From: Rariglobus hedericola
GTDB lineage: Bacteria > Verrucomicrobiota > Verrucomicrobiia > Opitutales > Opitutaceae
Direction: 5' to 3'
NCBI RefSeq assembly: GCF_007559335.1
Contig: NZ_VMBG01000002.1
Coordinates: 310,001 to 374,000 of the forward strand
DNA: 64,000 bases
A program made the translations under genes and the position numbers. Below, piece after piece: positions 31,504 through 40,493 of the stretch; positions within the stretch are counted from its first letter, which is position 1; the number at the start of each line of letters is the position of its first letter. Below the pieces are notes generated by a model. That model had not been told where the DNA came from, did no database searches, and saw only the letters and a program-made list of their open reading frames with translations.

Positions 31504-34500
31504 TCAGGGCAGGGCGGCATGGACCGCGATGCCATCGATTGAGAACGTGCCGGTGGCGCCGACAGTGGTGGCGCCGCTCAGCACTTCCTGCGCGGAGAAG
31601 GTCAGCCAGCGTCCGCCGATGGCCTCGGTGGTGTCGGTCGTGAACGTGGTGGTGCGGAAATTAAGATTGGTCTGCGTGACGCTGGAGGTGCCGTCGCTGA
31701 TGGTGACGGACCACTTGCGAGTCACCGGATCAATGGTCACCGCGAAGTCATAGGCGGTGCCCGCCGATGCGCTCAGGCCGGTGTCGACGTAGGTGTTGGG
31801 CCCGCTGTTGGCGGAACCGTTGAACACGCGCCAGGTGCCGCTGACGTTGGCGATCTGCCAGGTGGTGGAGCCGTCGGGACCGGCGGCACGGATGCGGTTT
31901 TCACAAAGGACGTAGCGGATGTTGGCGGGGAGCGTGTCGGCGCGAAAACGGAACGCGTAGTCGTAGGGGCTGGTGGTGACGGGAACGAAGTAACCGCGAC
32001 CGACCGCGGCGTTGGACGAGGTCTTGCCGGATTGCGTGGTGACGGAAACGCCGAGACGTTGTCCGCCGTCGAGCGGCGTGGTGGCGGTGACGGTGCCCGT
32101 GGTGGTGGCCAAGGAACTCGCGGTGCGCCACGCGTAGGCCCAACCATCGCCGGTGGTGCCGAGGCTCGTGCCCGTGGTGAAGGACGTGCCGGACGTGTAG
32201 GTTTCGAAATCTTCGAGGACGAGCGTGCTGTTGTCCGCCACGGTCGGACTGGTCGCGGCGGAGATTGAAATCGGGCCGGTGGTGACGAGACCGTTGGTCG
32301 GATCGGTGCCGGGGCTGCGGATCAGGTTGGTGTGGCGAAGAACATTGCCGCGAACGATGAGACCGGTGACCGCGTAGGCGTGAATGCCGGAGACAGAGGT
32401 TTCCTCGATGAGGTTGTCCTCGAGCGTGATGTTGCTGTTGCCGGCGTAGTAGGGCGCGGTGTTGGTATCGCTGTGGAGGAAGACGCTGATGGCGCCCTGG
32501 GTGGGCACGCCGTTGGCCGAAAGGCTGATGTCCACGCCGATGTTGCGGATCTCGTTATCGCGGACGGTGACGTTGTTGACGTAGCCGGCCTCGCGCCACT
32601 GGCCGAGCTCGGGTCCGATGGAGACGGCGGCCTTGGTGAGACGCTCGAAGCGGTTGCGCTCGACGAGACCGTTGTTGGCCATGATGCGCAGGCCGCGGCC
32701 GCGATGGTCGTGGAAGTAACTATCGCGAACGATGAAGCCGGGGCAGTTGACCTGCGGAACGTCGAACCACTGGTTGACGGCGACAGGGGTGGACGGTGCG
32801 GCGGAGAGATTGACCTGATACGTGGTGATTCCACCAGTGCTGCCGACTACGCTGGTCGATGCGATGGTGCCGTTACTTAACACGTTGAAATTTCCGGCGG
32901 CGTGGAAACGCGCGGTGTCGCCGGCGATGATGGGACTGAGGAATCCGGAGGTGCCGGGATTGGTGAACTGGAAGCTGGTGGGCGAAAGAACGGTGGTGAT
33001 CTTGAAGAAGTAGCCGTGGACGTTGAGAGAGTCGTCGCCTTGGCGGGAGATGTCGCAGTTCTCGATGAGCGGCCCGACGCGGCACTGGACGAAGTTCATG
33101 GCGTCGGCGTTCGTCGAGAACAGGCGTGGCTGGGTGGCGCCGACGGGCTTCGGACCGGGGCGCAAGGCGACGCGGCGGAACGTGACGAGACCCTGGCCGT
33201 AGCGACCGGCGAAACCGAGCGTGGGCGAACTGAGAATCGTGAAATCCTCGAAGGTGACGGGACCAAGGTTGTTGCGGATCTCGACGGCGTTGGTGGCGTC
33301 GGCCTCGCGACGGTCGAGCACGAGCAGATCGCCGATGGCGAGCGAAGCGGGCCAGTTGGGGCCGGTCTTGGTCAGCGTGCCGGTGCGAGGGGTGATGATG
33401 CCGAGCGTGGGCTTGTAGAAATCGTAGGCGGCGGGATGACGGTTTCCGTTGGGCCTGAATAAATGCGTGGGCGGAGTGGAGCCGAAGTCGGTCGCGATGT
33501 CGGGATAGCCGTCGTGGACGGTGAAGTTGATGACGGTGGACGTGACGCCGGTGATGGTGGCCTGCGTGAACGGCAGCGGATCGTAGTCGATGTTAAGGCC
33601 GCGGATGACGAGGTTGTTGCCGCCGCTTACGTAGAGCGTGATGCGCTTGCGAATGGTGGTCAGCAACGTGGCGCCGGTGCCGTCGATCTCGAGGTTGTTG
33701 GCGTTGGTGATGTTGATCTGGCTGGAGATCGGGTGAATGCCGGAAGGCAGGACGACCAGCGGGCGTCCGGCGCTGACGGCGCCGGTGATCAACGACGTGA
33801 CGGATGGAACGGCCGTGGTGCTGGTCGGGTTGATCGCAACGGGCGCGGCGGGCGAAACCACCGTGGCGGGCGCACCGGTCCAGAACGGCACGGGCGTGTA
33901 AGTGGCGTTGCCGCCCAAGGAGCCCGACGTGGTGACGGTTTTGGATTCCATGTAGCGGCGCCAGGGCGGCGTGCTCCACGACGGCGTCCACGAAGAGACC
34001 TGGGTGGCGGTGCCGGCGGCGCTGGCGTCGAAGCGGATTTGCACGACGCCGTTGTTCCACGCGCGGACGTTCGTGAGGGTGCTCTGCGTGTTATCGGCGA
34101 GCCAGAGGCCCCAGCCAAGGTTGTCGTGAACCTTGACGTTGGTCGCGCTCATCACGGCGTCGTTGATGTTGGCGATGCCGTTGTCGTTGGCCCAGAACCG
34201 GCCACCGTTGATGGTGCAGTTGATCGTTTCGTGGGCGGAAAAGCCTTCGTCGAGGTTGTTGAAACCGGCGATGTTTTCGAAGACGAGATTCGTGCCGGCA
34301 CCGTGGAGATTGAAGCCGTCGTTCTTGCTGCCGGTGGCGAGAAGGTTGCGGTAGACGTGATGGGAAGCGTTGTTGAGCGACACGACGTAACTGCGTGCGG
34401 AAATCTCCCAGCCCAGCGGCGAGGTGCCCGAGGTGAGTTCGAGGGTTTTGCCGTCTGCGCGGAGGAAGACGGGGCCGATGAAGTTGCCGGTGGCCTGGTC

Positions 34501-34887
34501 TTGAAGAATACGGCGACCTTGCGAAGTGATGACAACGGGCGTGGTCGCGAAGGTGGCGGGCAACGTGTGAATCCAGACACCGCCGCTTTGAGTGAACACC
34601 AGCGGGTCGAAGCCGGTGACAGTCTCGCCATTGCCTTCGACGATGATCGGAGCCGTCGCGGTGCCGGAGGTGGTGAGTGTGAGTGCTTCGCGGTAGGGGC
34701 CGCTGCCCTTGGCGAGAATGATGGTGTCGCCGGCGACCGCGGCGGACGTGGCTGAGGCGAGCGTGGTGTAAGGTGCGCCGCCGCGTTGATCGACGAGCAG
34801 GTCACGGGCGTGGGTTGAGGAAGAGGCGAGCAAAGCCGTCAACGAGACGGCCGCGAAGAAAACGGAAGGGGTAAATCCGGATTTCAT
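31504..34887 (-). CDS. Three-domain beta-helix enzyme: beta-helix, GH110-like beta-helix, concanavalin-like domain
   Basis: 1127 residues with a signal peptide (FFAAVSLTALLASSSTHA). Domain 1 (about 30-310) is a right-handed parallel beta-helix starting DLLVDQRGGAPYTTLASATS. A Pro/Ala/Thr-rich linker (about 315-365) leads to domain 2 (about 366-870), a second beta-helix. It carries STNADAMNF and RQGDDSLNVHG, giving Asp595 and Asp618-Asp619. Domain 3 (889-1127) is a concanavalin-like sandwich starting LVLEDFETYTSGTS. The Asp spacing matches what I recall of GH110 (exo-alpha-1,3-galactosidase-type) active sites; the family call is an inference. It has no PEP-CTERM tail. The gene is a close paralogue of its upstream neighbour, with a third domain added. 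Confidence 0.65.
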   Translation of the reverse strand: MKSGFTPSVFFAAVSLTALLASSSTHARDLLVDQRGGAPYTTLASATSAAVAGDTIILAKGSGPYREALTLTTSGTATAPIIVEGNGETVTGFDPLVFTQSGGVWIHTLPATFATTPVVITSQGRRILQDQATGNFIGPVFLRADGKTLELTSGTSPLGWEISARSYVVSLNNASHHVYRNLLATGSKNDGFNLHGAGTNLVFENIAGFNNLDEGFSAHETINCTINGGRFWANDNGIANINDAVMSATNVKVHDNLGWGLWLADNTQSTLTNVRAWNNGVVQIRFDASAAGTATQVSSWTPSWSTPPWRRYMESKTVTTSGSLGGNATYTPVPFWTGAPATVVSPAAPVAINPTSTTAVPSVTSLITGAVSAGRPLVVLPSGIHPISSQINITNANNLEIDGTGATLLTTIRKRITLYVSGGNNLVIRGLNIDYDPLPFTQATITGVTSTVINFTVHDGYPDIATDFGSTPPTHLFRPNGNRHPAAYDFYKPTLGIITPRTGTLTKTGPNWPASLAIGDLLVLDRREADATNAVEIRNNLGPVTFEDFTILSSPTLGFAGRYGQGLVTFRRVALRPGPKPVGATQPRLFSTNADAMNFVQCRVGPLIENCDISRQGDDSLNVHGYFFKITTVLSPTSFQFTNPGTSGFLSPIIAGDTARFHAAGNFNVLSNGTIASTSVVGSTGGITTYQVNLSAAPSTPVAVNQWFDVPQVNCPGFIVRDSYFHDHRGRGLRIMANNGLVERNRFERLTKAAVSIGPELGQWREAGYVNNVTVRDNEIRNIGVDISLSANGVPTQGAISVFLHSDTNTAPYYAGNSNITLEDNLIEETSVSGIHAYAVTGLIVRGNVLRHTNLIRSPGTDPTNGLVTTGPISISAATSPTVADNSTLVLEDFETYTSGTSFTTGTSLGTTGDGWAYAWRTASSLATTTGTVTATTPLDGGQRLGVSVTTQSGKTSSNAAVGRGYFVPVTTSPYDYAFRFRADTLPANIRYVLCENRIRAAGPDGSTTWQIANVSGTWRVFNGSANSGPNTYVDTGLSASAGTAYDFAVTIDPVTRKWSVTISDGTSSVTQTNLNFRTTTFTTDTTEAIGGRWLTFSAQEVLSGATTVGATGTFSIDGIAVHAALP

Positions 34888-34933
34888 GAGTGGGGTAGGG
34901 AGGTGCTAATGCAGAAAAGTCGAGAAGACCGAG

Positions 34934-34981
34934 GGCAGGCTCTTGTCGGAGTCTGACCGAAAAGAGGTGAATGAGCCTGCC
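34934..34981 (-). other. Intercistronic hairpin between two operon A genes
   Basis: GGCAGGCTC (34934-34942) pairs with GAGCCTGCC (34973-34981), with an inner TCGG/CCGA pair in the 30-base loop. No T-run follows on either side, so it is not a normal terminator. In the 98-base gap it may protect, process or attenuate the mRNA between the concanavalin-like and beta-helix genes. Confidence 0.45.
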
Positions 34982-34985
34982 GTGG

Positions 34986-35888
34986 TTAACGGCGTGATCG
35001 CCGGCGAAGAGCAGCGGTCCCAAGGAAAGCCGCGCCGGAAAACAAAGCGTAGGTCGAAGGTTCGGGGACTGCGCTGATCGAGATGTTGTCCACCGAGAAC
35101 GTCGTGGTCTGGCCTAGCACGTTGGTGGTCTCGTTGGCGTTAAACGTCAGCCACCGGCCGCCGACCGAGCCCGTGGCCGCATCCGTGGCGAAGCCGGAGT
35201 TGCGAAAGGCGGCCGAGGTTCCCGAGACCGAAGTGACGCCGTTGCCGAGGGAGAACGTATAGGTCGACGCGATGGGATTCAGGACGATGCTGAACGAGTA
35301 GGTGGTGCCGGCCGTGAAGGCCATGGTCGTCTCGACCAAGGTTATCCCGTTGAAGTAACCCCAAACGCCGTTTGAGGTTCTGAAGTTGTAGCTGGCACTG
35401 GTGGCGCCGGTGCCGCGGGTGGAGTTGTCGAACAAGTCGTAGCGCATGTTGGCTGTGTCGATGGCATCCACGCGGAAATCAAAACTGACGGTCACGGCGG
35501 ATGATGCGGCCAGGCCTCCACCGACGACATCGTAGGCACGGGCGATACTCGTGGCGTCTTTTCCCACATCGGCGCCGTCGGATTTGGTGACTATGTTGGC
35601 GGTAAGATAGTTGCCTCCTGAGTTGACCGGCGAGCTGTTGTTGACGCCTACGGTCTGGGCTAGACCCGTGCTGGTGGAGCTGCGCCAGCCGGTAAGCCAG
35701 CCGTTGCCACTCGCGCCCGTGCCGGCGGTGCCCGCTCCTGCGGTGCTGATGACGGCGGCGTTCGTGAAGGTCGTGGGTGCTGAGTATGAGCTGAAGTCTT
35801 CCGCGGCGGAGAAGGCGCGGGCGGGAACGGCGGCGGCGAGCACAAGCAGGCCGAAAGCGGTGAGTGAAGAGGGGTGGAGAAGGTTCAT
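34986..35888 (-). CDS. Concanavalin-like PEP-CTERM surface protein
   Basis: 300 residues. The signal peptide (LTAFGLLVLAAAVPARAFSA) is followed by a beta-sandwich beginning AEDFSSYSAPTTFTNAAVIS. It contains SFDFRVDAIDTANMRYDLFD and VGGRWLTFNANETTNVLGQT, the same domain as the C-terminal part of the next gene's product (889-1127). The C-terminus is a PEP-CTERM anchor: VPEPSTYALFSGAAFLGTAA then LRRRSRR. The start overlaps the stop of the upstream beta-helix gene by four bases (ATGA). It probably anchors or binds polysaccharide at the surface; that is inferred from the domain layout. Confidence 0.75.
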   Translation of the reverse strand: MNLLHPSSLTAFGLLVLAAAVPARAFSAAEDFSSYSAPTTFTNAAVISTAGAGTAGTGASGNGWLTGWRSSTSTGLAQTVGVNNSSPVNSGGNYLTANIVTKSDGADVGKDATSIARAYDVVGGGLAASSAVTVSFDFRVDAIDTANMRYDLFDNSTRGTGATSASYNFRTSNGVWGYFNGITLVETTMAFTAGTTYSFSIVLNPIASTYTFSLGNGVTSVSGTSAAFRNSGFATDAATGSVGGRWLTFNANETTNVLGQTTTFSVDNISISAVPEPSTYALFSGAAFLGTAALRRRSRR

Positions 35889-38674
35889 GGAGTGACGGTG
35901 TTGTTCTCAAGCTTCACGCCGGCGACGCCTTCGGTGGAAATGGGGCCGGTGGTGACGAGGTGGTTGACCGGATCGGACGAGCCGGCGGTGCGAACGAGAT
36001 TGGTGCGGCGAAGCGTGTTGCCGCGGATGGTGATGCCGGCGGCGGCGTAGGCATGGATGCCGGCGACGGAACTGCCCTCGATCAGGTTGTTTTCAATGAC
36101 GATGTCCTCGTTGCCAGGAGGATAAGGCGGCTTGCCGCTTTGGGTGTGGACGAACACGCCGATGGCGCCGGGCACATAGGAGCCGTTGGCGGCAAGACTC
36201 CGGTCGATGCCGACGTCGCGGATTTTGTTTCCGGTGATGCGGAGGTTTTTGACCCAGCCGGCTTCGCGCCAGAAGCCGAGTTCGGGACCGACGGAAATAG
36301 CGGACTTGGTGAGGCGCTCGAAGCGGTTGTTCTCCACCACGCCGTCGCCGGCCATGATGCGCAGGCCGCGTCCGCGGTGGTCATGAAAATAACTGTCACG
36401 AACGACGAAGCCGCCGCTGTTGACCGCGGGGCAGTCGAACCATTGGCCCGCCACGAGCTTCGCGGGTGCGTCCAGCTCGACCTGATAGACGGTGAAAATA
36501 CGGCCGAGGCCGATCGGGTAGAGAACCTTCATCTCCGCGTCGGTCACGTCGCCGACATCGGGCAGGGCGCGGATGGAGCGGAAGGTGGCGCCGCTGATGA
36601 CCGAGAAAGCGCCGGGCTCATAGATGCGCAGGGCGTCGCCGCGACGCAGGGGTTTGACGAGATCGCTCGGGCCGTTGGGCAGCGCCGTGAGAAACACCGT
36701 GGGCGAGAGCATGCGCACAACGGGAAGAAAGTAGCCGTGGACGTTGAGCGAGTCGTCGCCCATGCCGGAGAAGTCGCAGGCTTCGAGGCGCGGACCGATG
36801 CGGCACTGCACGAAGTTGACGGCGTCGGCGTTGGTGGAAAAGAGACGCGGCTGCCTGGCGCCGGCGGGCGGCGGGCCCGGGCGGATGACGACACGGCGGA
36901 GGATCACCTCGGCCTCGCAGTAGCGGCCGGCGAAACCCAGCGCGGGCGAGTCCAGCACGGTGAAGTCCTCGAAGAGAACGGGGCCTTTGTTCTCGCGGAT
37001 CTCCACGGCGTTGGCGCGATCAAGTTCGCGGCGATCAAAGACCACCTGGTCGCCGGCGGCGAGGGTGGCGGGCCAGGACGAAGGCGCGGTCGCGGTGCCG
37101 GTGCGAGGAGTGGCCAGGGTGAGGGCGGGCTTGTAGAAATCGACGGCGTCGGGGTGGCGGCGTCCGGCGGCGGTGAACAAATGCGCGGGAGGACGGGAGT
37201 AGTCAGGCGTGAGATCAGGATAGCCGTCTTGAACGGCGAAATCAAAAGAGTTGGCGGCCACGCGGGTGATCGTGGCCTGCGTGTGGCGGATGGGATCGTA
37301 GGCAAGGGTGAAGCCGCGTAGCTGGAGGCGGTCGGCTCGGTTGATGCGCAAGAGTCCGCGGCGGCCGTCGGTCATCACCAACGTGACGCCGGTGCCGTCG
37401 ATGGTGAGGTTGCGCGCGTCGTCGATGAGGATGGTCTCGGAGACGCGATGAATGCCGGCGGGAATTTGGAGGGAAGGCTGGCCGGACTTGATCGCCTGAC
37501 GGATAAGCGCGGCAACATCGACTCCGGAGGCGTTGACCGCAGCGGGAGTGACGGCCGCCGGTGTGGAGGAGGGCGAGGCTGCGACGGGACGCGTGATTGA
37601 AGTAGCAACGGGAGGAGCAATCTTTGCTTTGGGAAAAGCTGGCGGCGGGTTGGCGCCGATTTGGAGAGAGCCCTGCCAAAGTTCGGATGAAGGCAGCGGG
37701 GCTTCGCCCCGGAAGACGGTGGGGGCGGCCCTGCTAGTGGATGATTCCTTGTAGGTGGTCCAGGGGCGCTCGACCCAGGACGGTGCCCACGCGACGACGT
37801 TTTTGAGCGTGCCGGATGCCTTACTTTCGAAGCGGACTTGCGCCATGCCGTTGTTCCAAATCTGAACATTGGCGAGGTGGCTTACGGTATTTCCACTGAA
37901 CCCGAGCCCCCAGCCGATGTTGTCGTGAATCGTGATGTCCGTGGCGGTCATCACGGTGTTCAGGTTGTTGGAGATACCGTTGTCGTTGCCCCAGAAATCA
38001 CCTCCGAGAATCTCGCAGACGGTGTCGTCGTGGGCGGAGAAACCCTCGTCGAGGTTGTTGGCGGCGGTGATGTTTTCGAAGCGGAGGCCTTTGCCGTCGC
38101 CGTGGATGTTGAATCCGTCGTTGGTGCCGCCGGTGGCGACGAGGTTGCGATACACCTGGTGGGAAGCGCCGGTCACCCGCACGGCGCAATCACGGGCGGA
38201 GGCCTCCCAGCCTTCGGGCGAAGCGCCGGGCAGGAGTTCCACGGTGCGGTTGTCTTCACGCAGCTTGACCGGACCGAGGAACGTGCCGCCGGCATCCTGC
38301 AGGATGCGCACGCCGTTGAAGGCAATCACCGTGGGAAACGCCTGGGGCAGGCGCGCGGTCCAAGTGTCACCTTCGCGTTGAAACACGAGGGGGGCGAATC
38401 CGGTGACGGTCTCGCCATTCCCCTCGACGACGATGGGAGTCGCGGCGGTGCCGGACTGTTTGATGTATAAAGTTTCCCGATACGGACCGCTGCCCTTGGC
38501 GATGACAAGGGTGTCACCTGCACCGGCCGCAGCTACGGCGGCTGCGAGCGTGGTGTAGTCGGCGCCGCCGCGGGCATCGACCTTGAGCTCGCGTGCAAAG
38601 AGCGAGGAGCCGAGGACGGAGAACAGGAGCGAGGCGGCGACGGTGCGCGGGAGGAGTTGGGATGAAGGGGTCAT
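35885..38674 (-). CDS. Two-domain beta-helix enzyme with GH110-like Asp pattern
   Basis: The ATG at 38674 overlaps the prepilin stop by four bases and gives 929 residues. The signal peptide is VAASLLFSVLGSSLFA. Domain 1 (about 30-305) begins ELKVDARGGADYTTLAAAVA and repeats beta-helix turns (EGFSAHDDTVCEILGGDFWG). A Pro/Ala-rich linker (about 315-385) leads to domain 2, with Asp617 (STNADAVNF) and Asp640-Asp641 (GMGDDSLNVHG). It is closely similar to the first two domains of the product encoded at 31504-34887. Likely a secreted glycoside hydrolase or lyase; GH110 relation inferred from the Asp pattern. Confidence 0.65.
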   Translation of the reverse strand: MTPSSQLLPRTVAASLLFSVLGSSLFARELKVDARGGADYTTLAAAVAAAGAGDTLVIAKGSGPYRETLYIKQSGTAATPIVVEGNGETVTGFAPLVFQREGDTWTARLPQAFPTVIAFNGVRILQDAGGTFLGPVKLREDNRTVELLPGASPEGWEASARDCAVRVTGASHQVYRNLVATGGTNDGFNIHGDGKGLRFENITAANNLDEGFSAHDDTVCEILGGDFWGNDNGISNNLNTVMTATDITIHDNIGWGLGFSGNTVSHLANVQIWNNGMAQVRFESKASGTLKNVVAWAPSWVERPWTTYKESSTSRAAPTVFRGEAPLPSSELWQGSLQIGANPPPAFPKAKIAPPVATSITRPVAASPSSTPAAVTPAAVNASGVDVAALIRQAIKSGQPSLQIPAGIHRVSETILIDDARNLTIDGTGVTLVMTDGRRGLLRINRADRLQLRGFTLAYDPIRHTQATITRVAANSFDFAVQDGYPDLTPDYSRPPAHLFTAAGRRHPDAVDFYKPALTLATPRTGTATAPSSWPATLAAGDQVVFDRRELDRANAVEIRENKGPVLFEDFTVLDSPALGFAGRYCEAEVILRRVVIRPGPPPAGARQPRLFSTNADAVNFVQCRIGPRLEACDFSGMGDDSLNVHGYFLPVVRMLSPTVFLTALPNGPSDLVKPLRRGDALRIYEPGAFSVISGATFRSIRALPDVGDVTDAEMKVLYPIGLGRIFTVYQVELDAPAKLVAGQWFDCPAVNSGGFVVRDSYFHDHRGRGLRIMAGDGVVENNRFERLTKSAISVGPELGFWREAGWVKNLRITGNKIRDVGIDRSLAANGSYVPGAIGVFVHTQSGKPPYPPGNEDIVIENNLIEGSSVAGIHAYAAAGITIRGNTLRRTNLVRTAGSSDPVNHLVTTGPISTEGVAGVKLENNTVTP

Positions 38675-39402
38675 CGGGCGAGGTTGGTGATCCAGGTGTC
38701 GAGCTGCGGATCGTTCAGGGCGAAGGGAGAGATGTGTCCGTCGAGATAGAGGCCGTTGACCTTGGCCAGGTGGCGCGCCTCGAGCACGGTCGTGGCGCGT
38801 TCGGTGGCGGAGGCCTGGGAATCGCGGAAATAAACGAGCGAGCTGCCACCGGTGTTGTGGGCGCCATCGCCGATGAGCAGGGTGCGCGCGGGCATGCTGC
38901 AGGCGACGGGTCGGATACCGCTCGCCTGGGCGCGACCGTAACAGTTTATCGGATACACGCGGTGGGGCTCCTCGGGGAAAGTGTTGGCCGCAGCGGGGCA
39001 ATACCAGAAGCGGAGATCGGTGCCGGCTTCGGCGGAGACGTTGGCCGAGCGGGAGGACTCCATGTAGAACTGAAGTTCGGTCCAGTATTGGGTGCTGTTG
39101 GGGTAGCGCGGGCTGGGGCCGAAGGCGGCCGGGTAGGCGCCCTTGTTTTCACCGGCATAAATCGTGAGCCAGCTGTAGATGGTGCGCAGATTGGTCGAGC
39201 AGCGGACGCTGTAGGAGTTTTGCCGCGCCTTGCCGACAACGGGAATGAGGATGGCGGCCAGAATGCCGATGATGGCGATGACAACGAGCAGCTCGATGAG
39301 GGTGAATCCCCGGAGAGTGCGAACGGGTGACCGACGGGAAAGACTGTCCGGCCGTGGGGTGGGGTGGCGCGACGAAAGCATGACGGGGAGGGGTGGGTGC
39401 AT
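38671..39402 (-). CDS. Prepilin-like protein with H-X9-DG motif, head of operon A
   Basis: The ATG at 39402 gives 243 residues; another ATG at 39381 is seven codons in. The type IV prepilin signature is RGFTLIELLVVIAIIGILAA, with Gly at the cleavage site and Glu at +5. The C-terminal half ends with RHLAKVNGLYLDGH, a His-X9-Asp-Gly motif typical of pseudopilin-like proteins in PVC bacteria. The body is nearly identical in DNA and protein to the gene at 52331. It is divergent from lacI paralogue 1 and its stop overlaps the beta-helix gene by four bases. Function unknown; it may form or cap a pseudopilus used to present or secrete the enzymes. Confidence 0.85.
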   Translation of the reverse strand: MHPPLPVMLSSRHPTPRPDSLSRRSPVRTLRGFTLIELLVVIAIIGILAAILIPVVGKARQNSYSVRCSTNLRTIYSWLTIYAGENKGAYPAAFGPSPRYPNSTQYWTELQFYMESSRSANVSAEAGTDLRFWYCPAAANTFPEEPHRVYPINCYGRAQASGIRPVACSMPARTLLIGDGAHNTGGSSLVYFRDSQASATERATTVLEARHLAKVNGLYLDGHISPFALNDPQLDTWITNLAR

Positions 39403-39440
39403 GCTTATCCGATTGCATTTCGAGACAATCGCTCCGGAAC

Positions 39441-39452
39441 TTACCACGTTAA
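39441..39452. promoter_or_regulatory. Operator-like motif TTACCACGTTAA, LacI-1/prepilin-1 gap
   Basis: The 12-base core is shared with sites at 43005, 53157 and 56799; here the outer bases are C on both sides rather than T and A. It lies four bases before the LacI-1 start codon and about 40 bases upstream of the prepilin start, so a bound repressor could control both directions. The motif is a partial palindrome (GTTAA with TTACC). Confidence 0.6.
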
Positions 39453-39456
39453 CCCC

Positions 39457-40473
39457 ATGGATGCGCGCCCCCCTTCTTTGCGTGAGCTCGCGGCAAAACT
39501 AGGCCTCAGCCACGCCGCCGTTTCGATGGCGTTGCGCAATCATCCATCGATTTCCCTGGCGACACGCGAGCGGGTGCAGGCGCTCGCGAAGCAGATGAAT
39601 TATCGCGGAAACATTCTGGTGAGCGCGCTGTTGGCCCAGGTGCGTCGGAGGCGCGTCAATGCGACTGGCGAGGTCATCGCGATGCTGGTGGAGGGCGAAG
39701 GATTAAAGCATGCCCCGACCGTGGCGGTTTCGTGGGAGCCGATGCAGCAGCGGGCGCAACAACTGGGCCTCAAGCTGGAGGCGTTTGCGCTGGGACATCG
39801 CGGGCGGGACTCGGCCAGCGTGGAGCGCGTGCTGTTCAATCGTGGCATTCGCGGGGTTATTGTCGCCCCGATGCCGCTCGACTTGCTGCCGCTGCACATT
39901 GATTGGAACCGGCATACGGCCATCGCGATCGGTCATTCTTTTCAACAAGTGGTCATTCATCGGGTGGCGAATGCCCACTTTAGCGGGTTGATGACCGCCC
40001 ACCGTGAACTGCGTGCGTCCGGGCGCACGAGTATCGGCTGCGTGTTGCACAAGGACGAGGACGAGCGGTCGCTTCACTTCTGGCAGGCGGCGGCGCTCTG
40101 TGCGCCGCGGTTGTATGGCGGACGGGTGATTCCTCCGCTGATGATTGGAAAGGAGCCGGGCGAGGCGGCCTTCAACCAGTGGTTCGACGAGCACAAGCCG
40201 GACGCGGTGATAGGAAACAACCCCGATCCGGTGGTGGGATGGTTGCGCCGGCGTCGTGTGCGCGTTCCGGCCGAGGTGGGCTATGCGAGCATGGATTTGC
40301 CGCAAGGCGCTAAGTTCCCCGGAGTGCGGCAGGCCTGGCTGGGGATTTTCACGACGGCGATTGACCAGCTGGCCGGCGAACTCGCGCGGAACGAATTCGG
40401 GCTGCCGGCAACGCCCCGGACCACCCTGATCGAAGGTCAGTGGGTCGCGGGGCCGAAGCGCAAGGCCAGGTGA
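39457..40473 (+). CDS. LacI-family transcriptional regulator 1
   Basis: The ATG at 39457 (MDARPPSLRELAAKLGLSHA) gives 338 residues. The HTH is LAAKLGLSHAAVSMALRNHP followed by SISLATRERVQALAKQMNYRG. The hinge reads NYRGNILVSALLAQVRRRRV rather than the usual NxxARxL form, which is a recurring variant in this lineage as far as I recall. The effector domain is a periplasmic-binding-protein fold (GEVIAMLVEG, FNRGIRGVIVAPMPL, KPDAVIGNNPDP). It probably senses a sugar from the degraded glycan. Paralogue of the gene at 53170. Confidence 0.88.
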   Translation: MDARPPSLRELAAKLGLSHAAVSMALRNHPSISLATRERVQALAKQMNYRGNILVSALLAQVRRRRVNATGEVIAMLVEGEGLKHAPTVAVSWEPMQQRAQQLGLKLEAFALGHRGRDSASVERVLFNRGIRGVIVAPMPLDLLPLHIDWNRHTAIAIGHSFQQVVIHRVANAHFSGLMTAHRELRASGRTSIGCVLHKDEDERSLHFWQAAALCAPRLYGGRVIPPLMIGKEPGEAAFNQWFDEHKPDAVIGNNPDPVVGWLRRRRVRVPAEVGYASMDLPQGAKFPGVRQAWLGIFTTAIDQLAGELARNEFGLPATPRTTLIEGQWVAGPKRKAR

Positions 40474-40493
40474 GGGGCGGCGGGCGGACCCGA

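Noticed and set aside
29819-31753. Plus-strand frame of 644 codons
   Set aside because: Antisense to GH31 and oxidoreductase genes; no recognisable motif.
33463-34755. Plus-strand frame of 430 codons
   Set aside because: Antisense to the three-domain beta-helix gene; composition typical of a shadow.
34984-34994. Operator in the gap before the three-domain beta-helix gene
   Set aside because: GGTTAACGG shares only TTAACG with the motif and overlaps a stop codon; the rest does not match.
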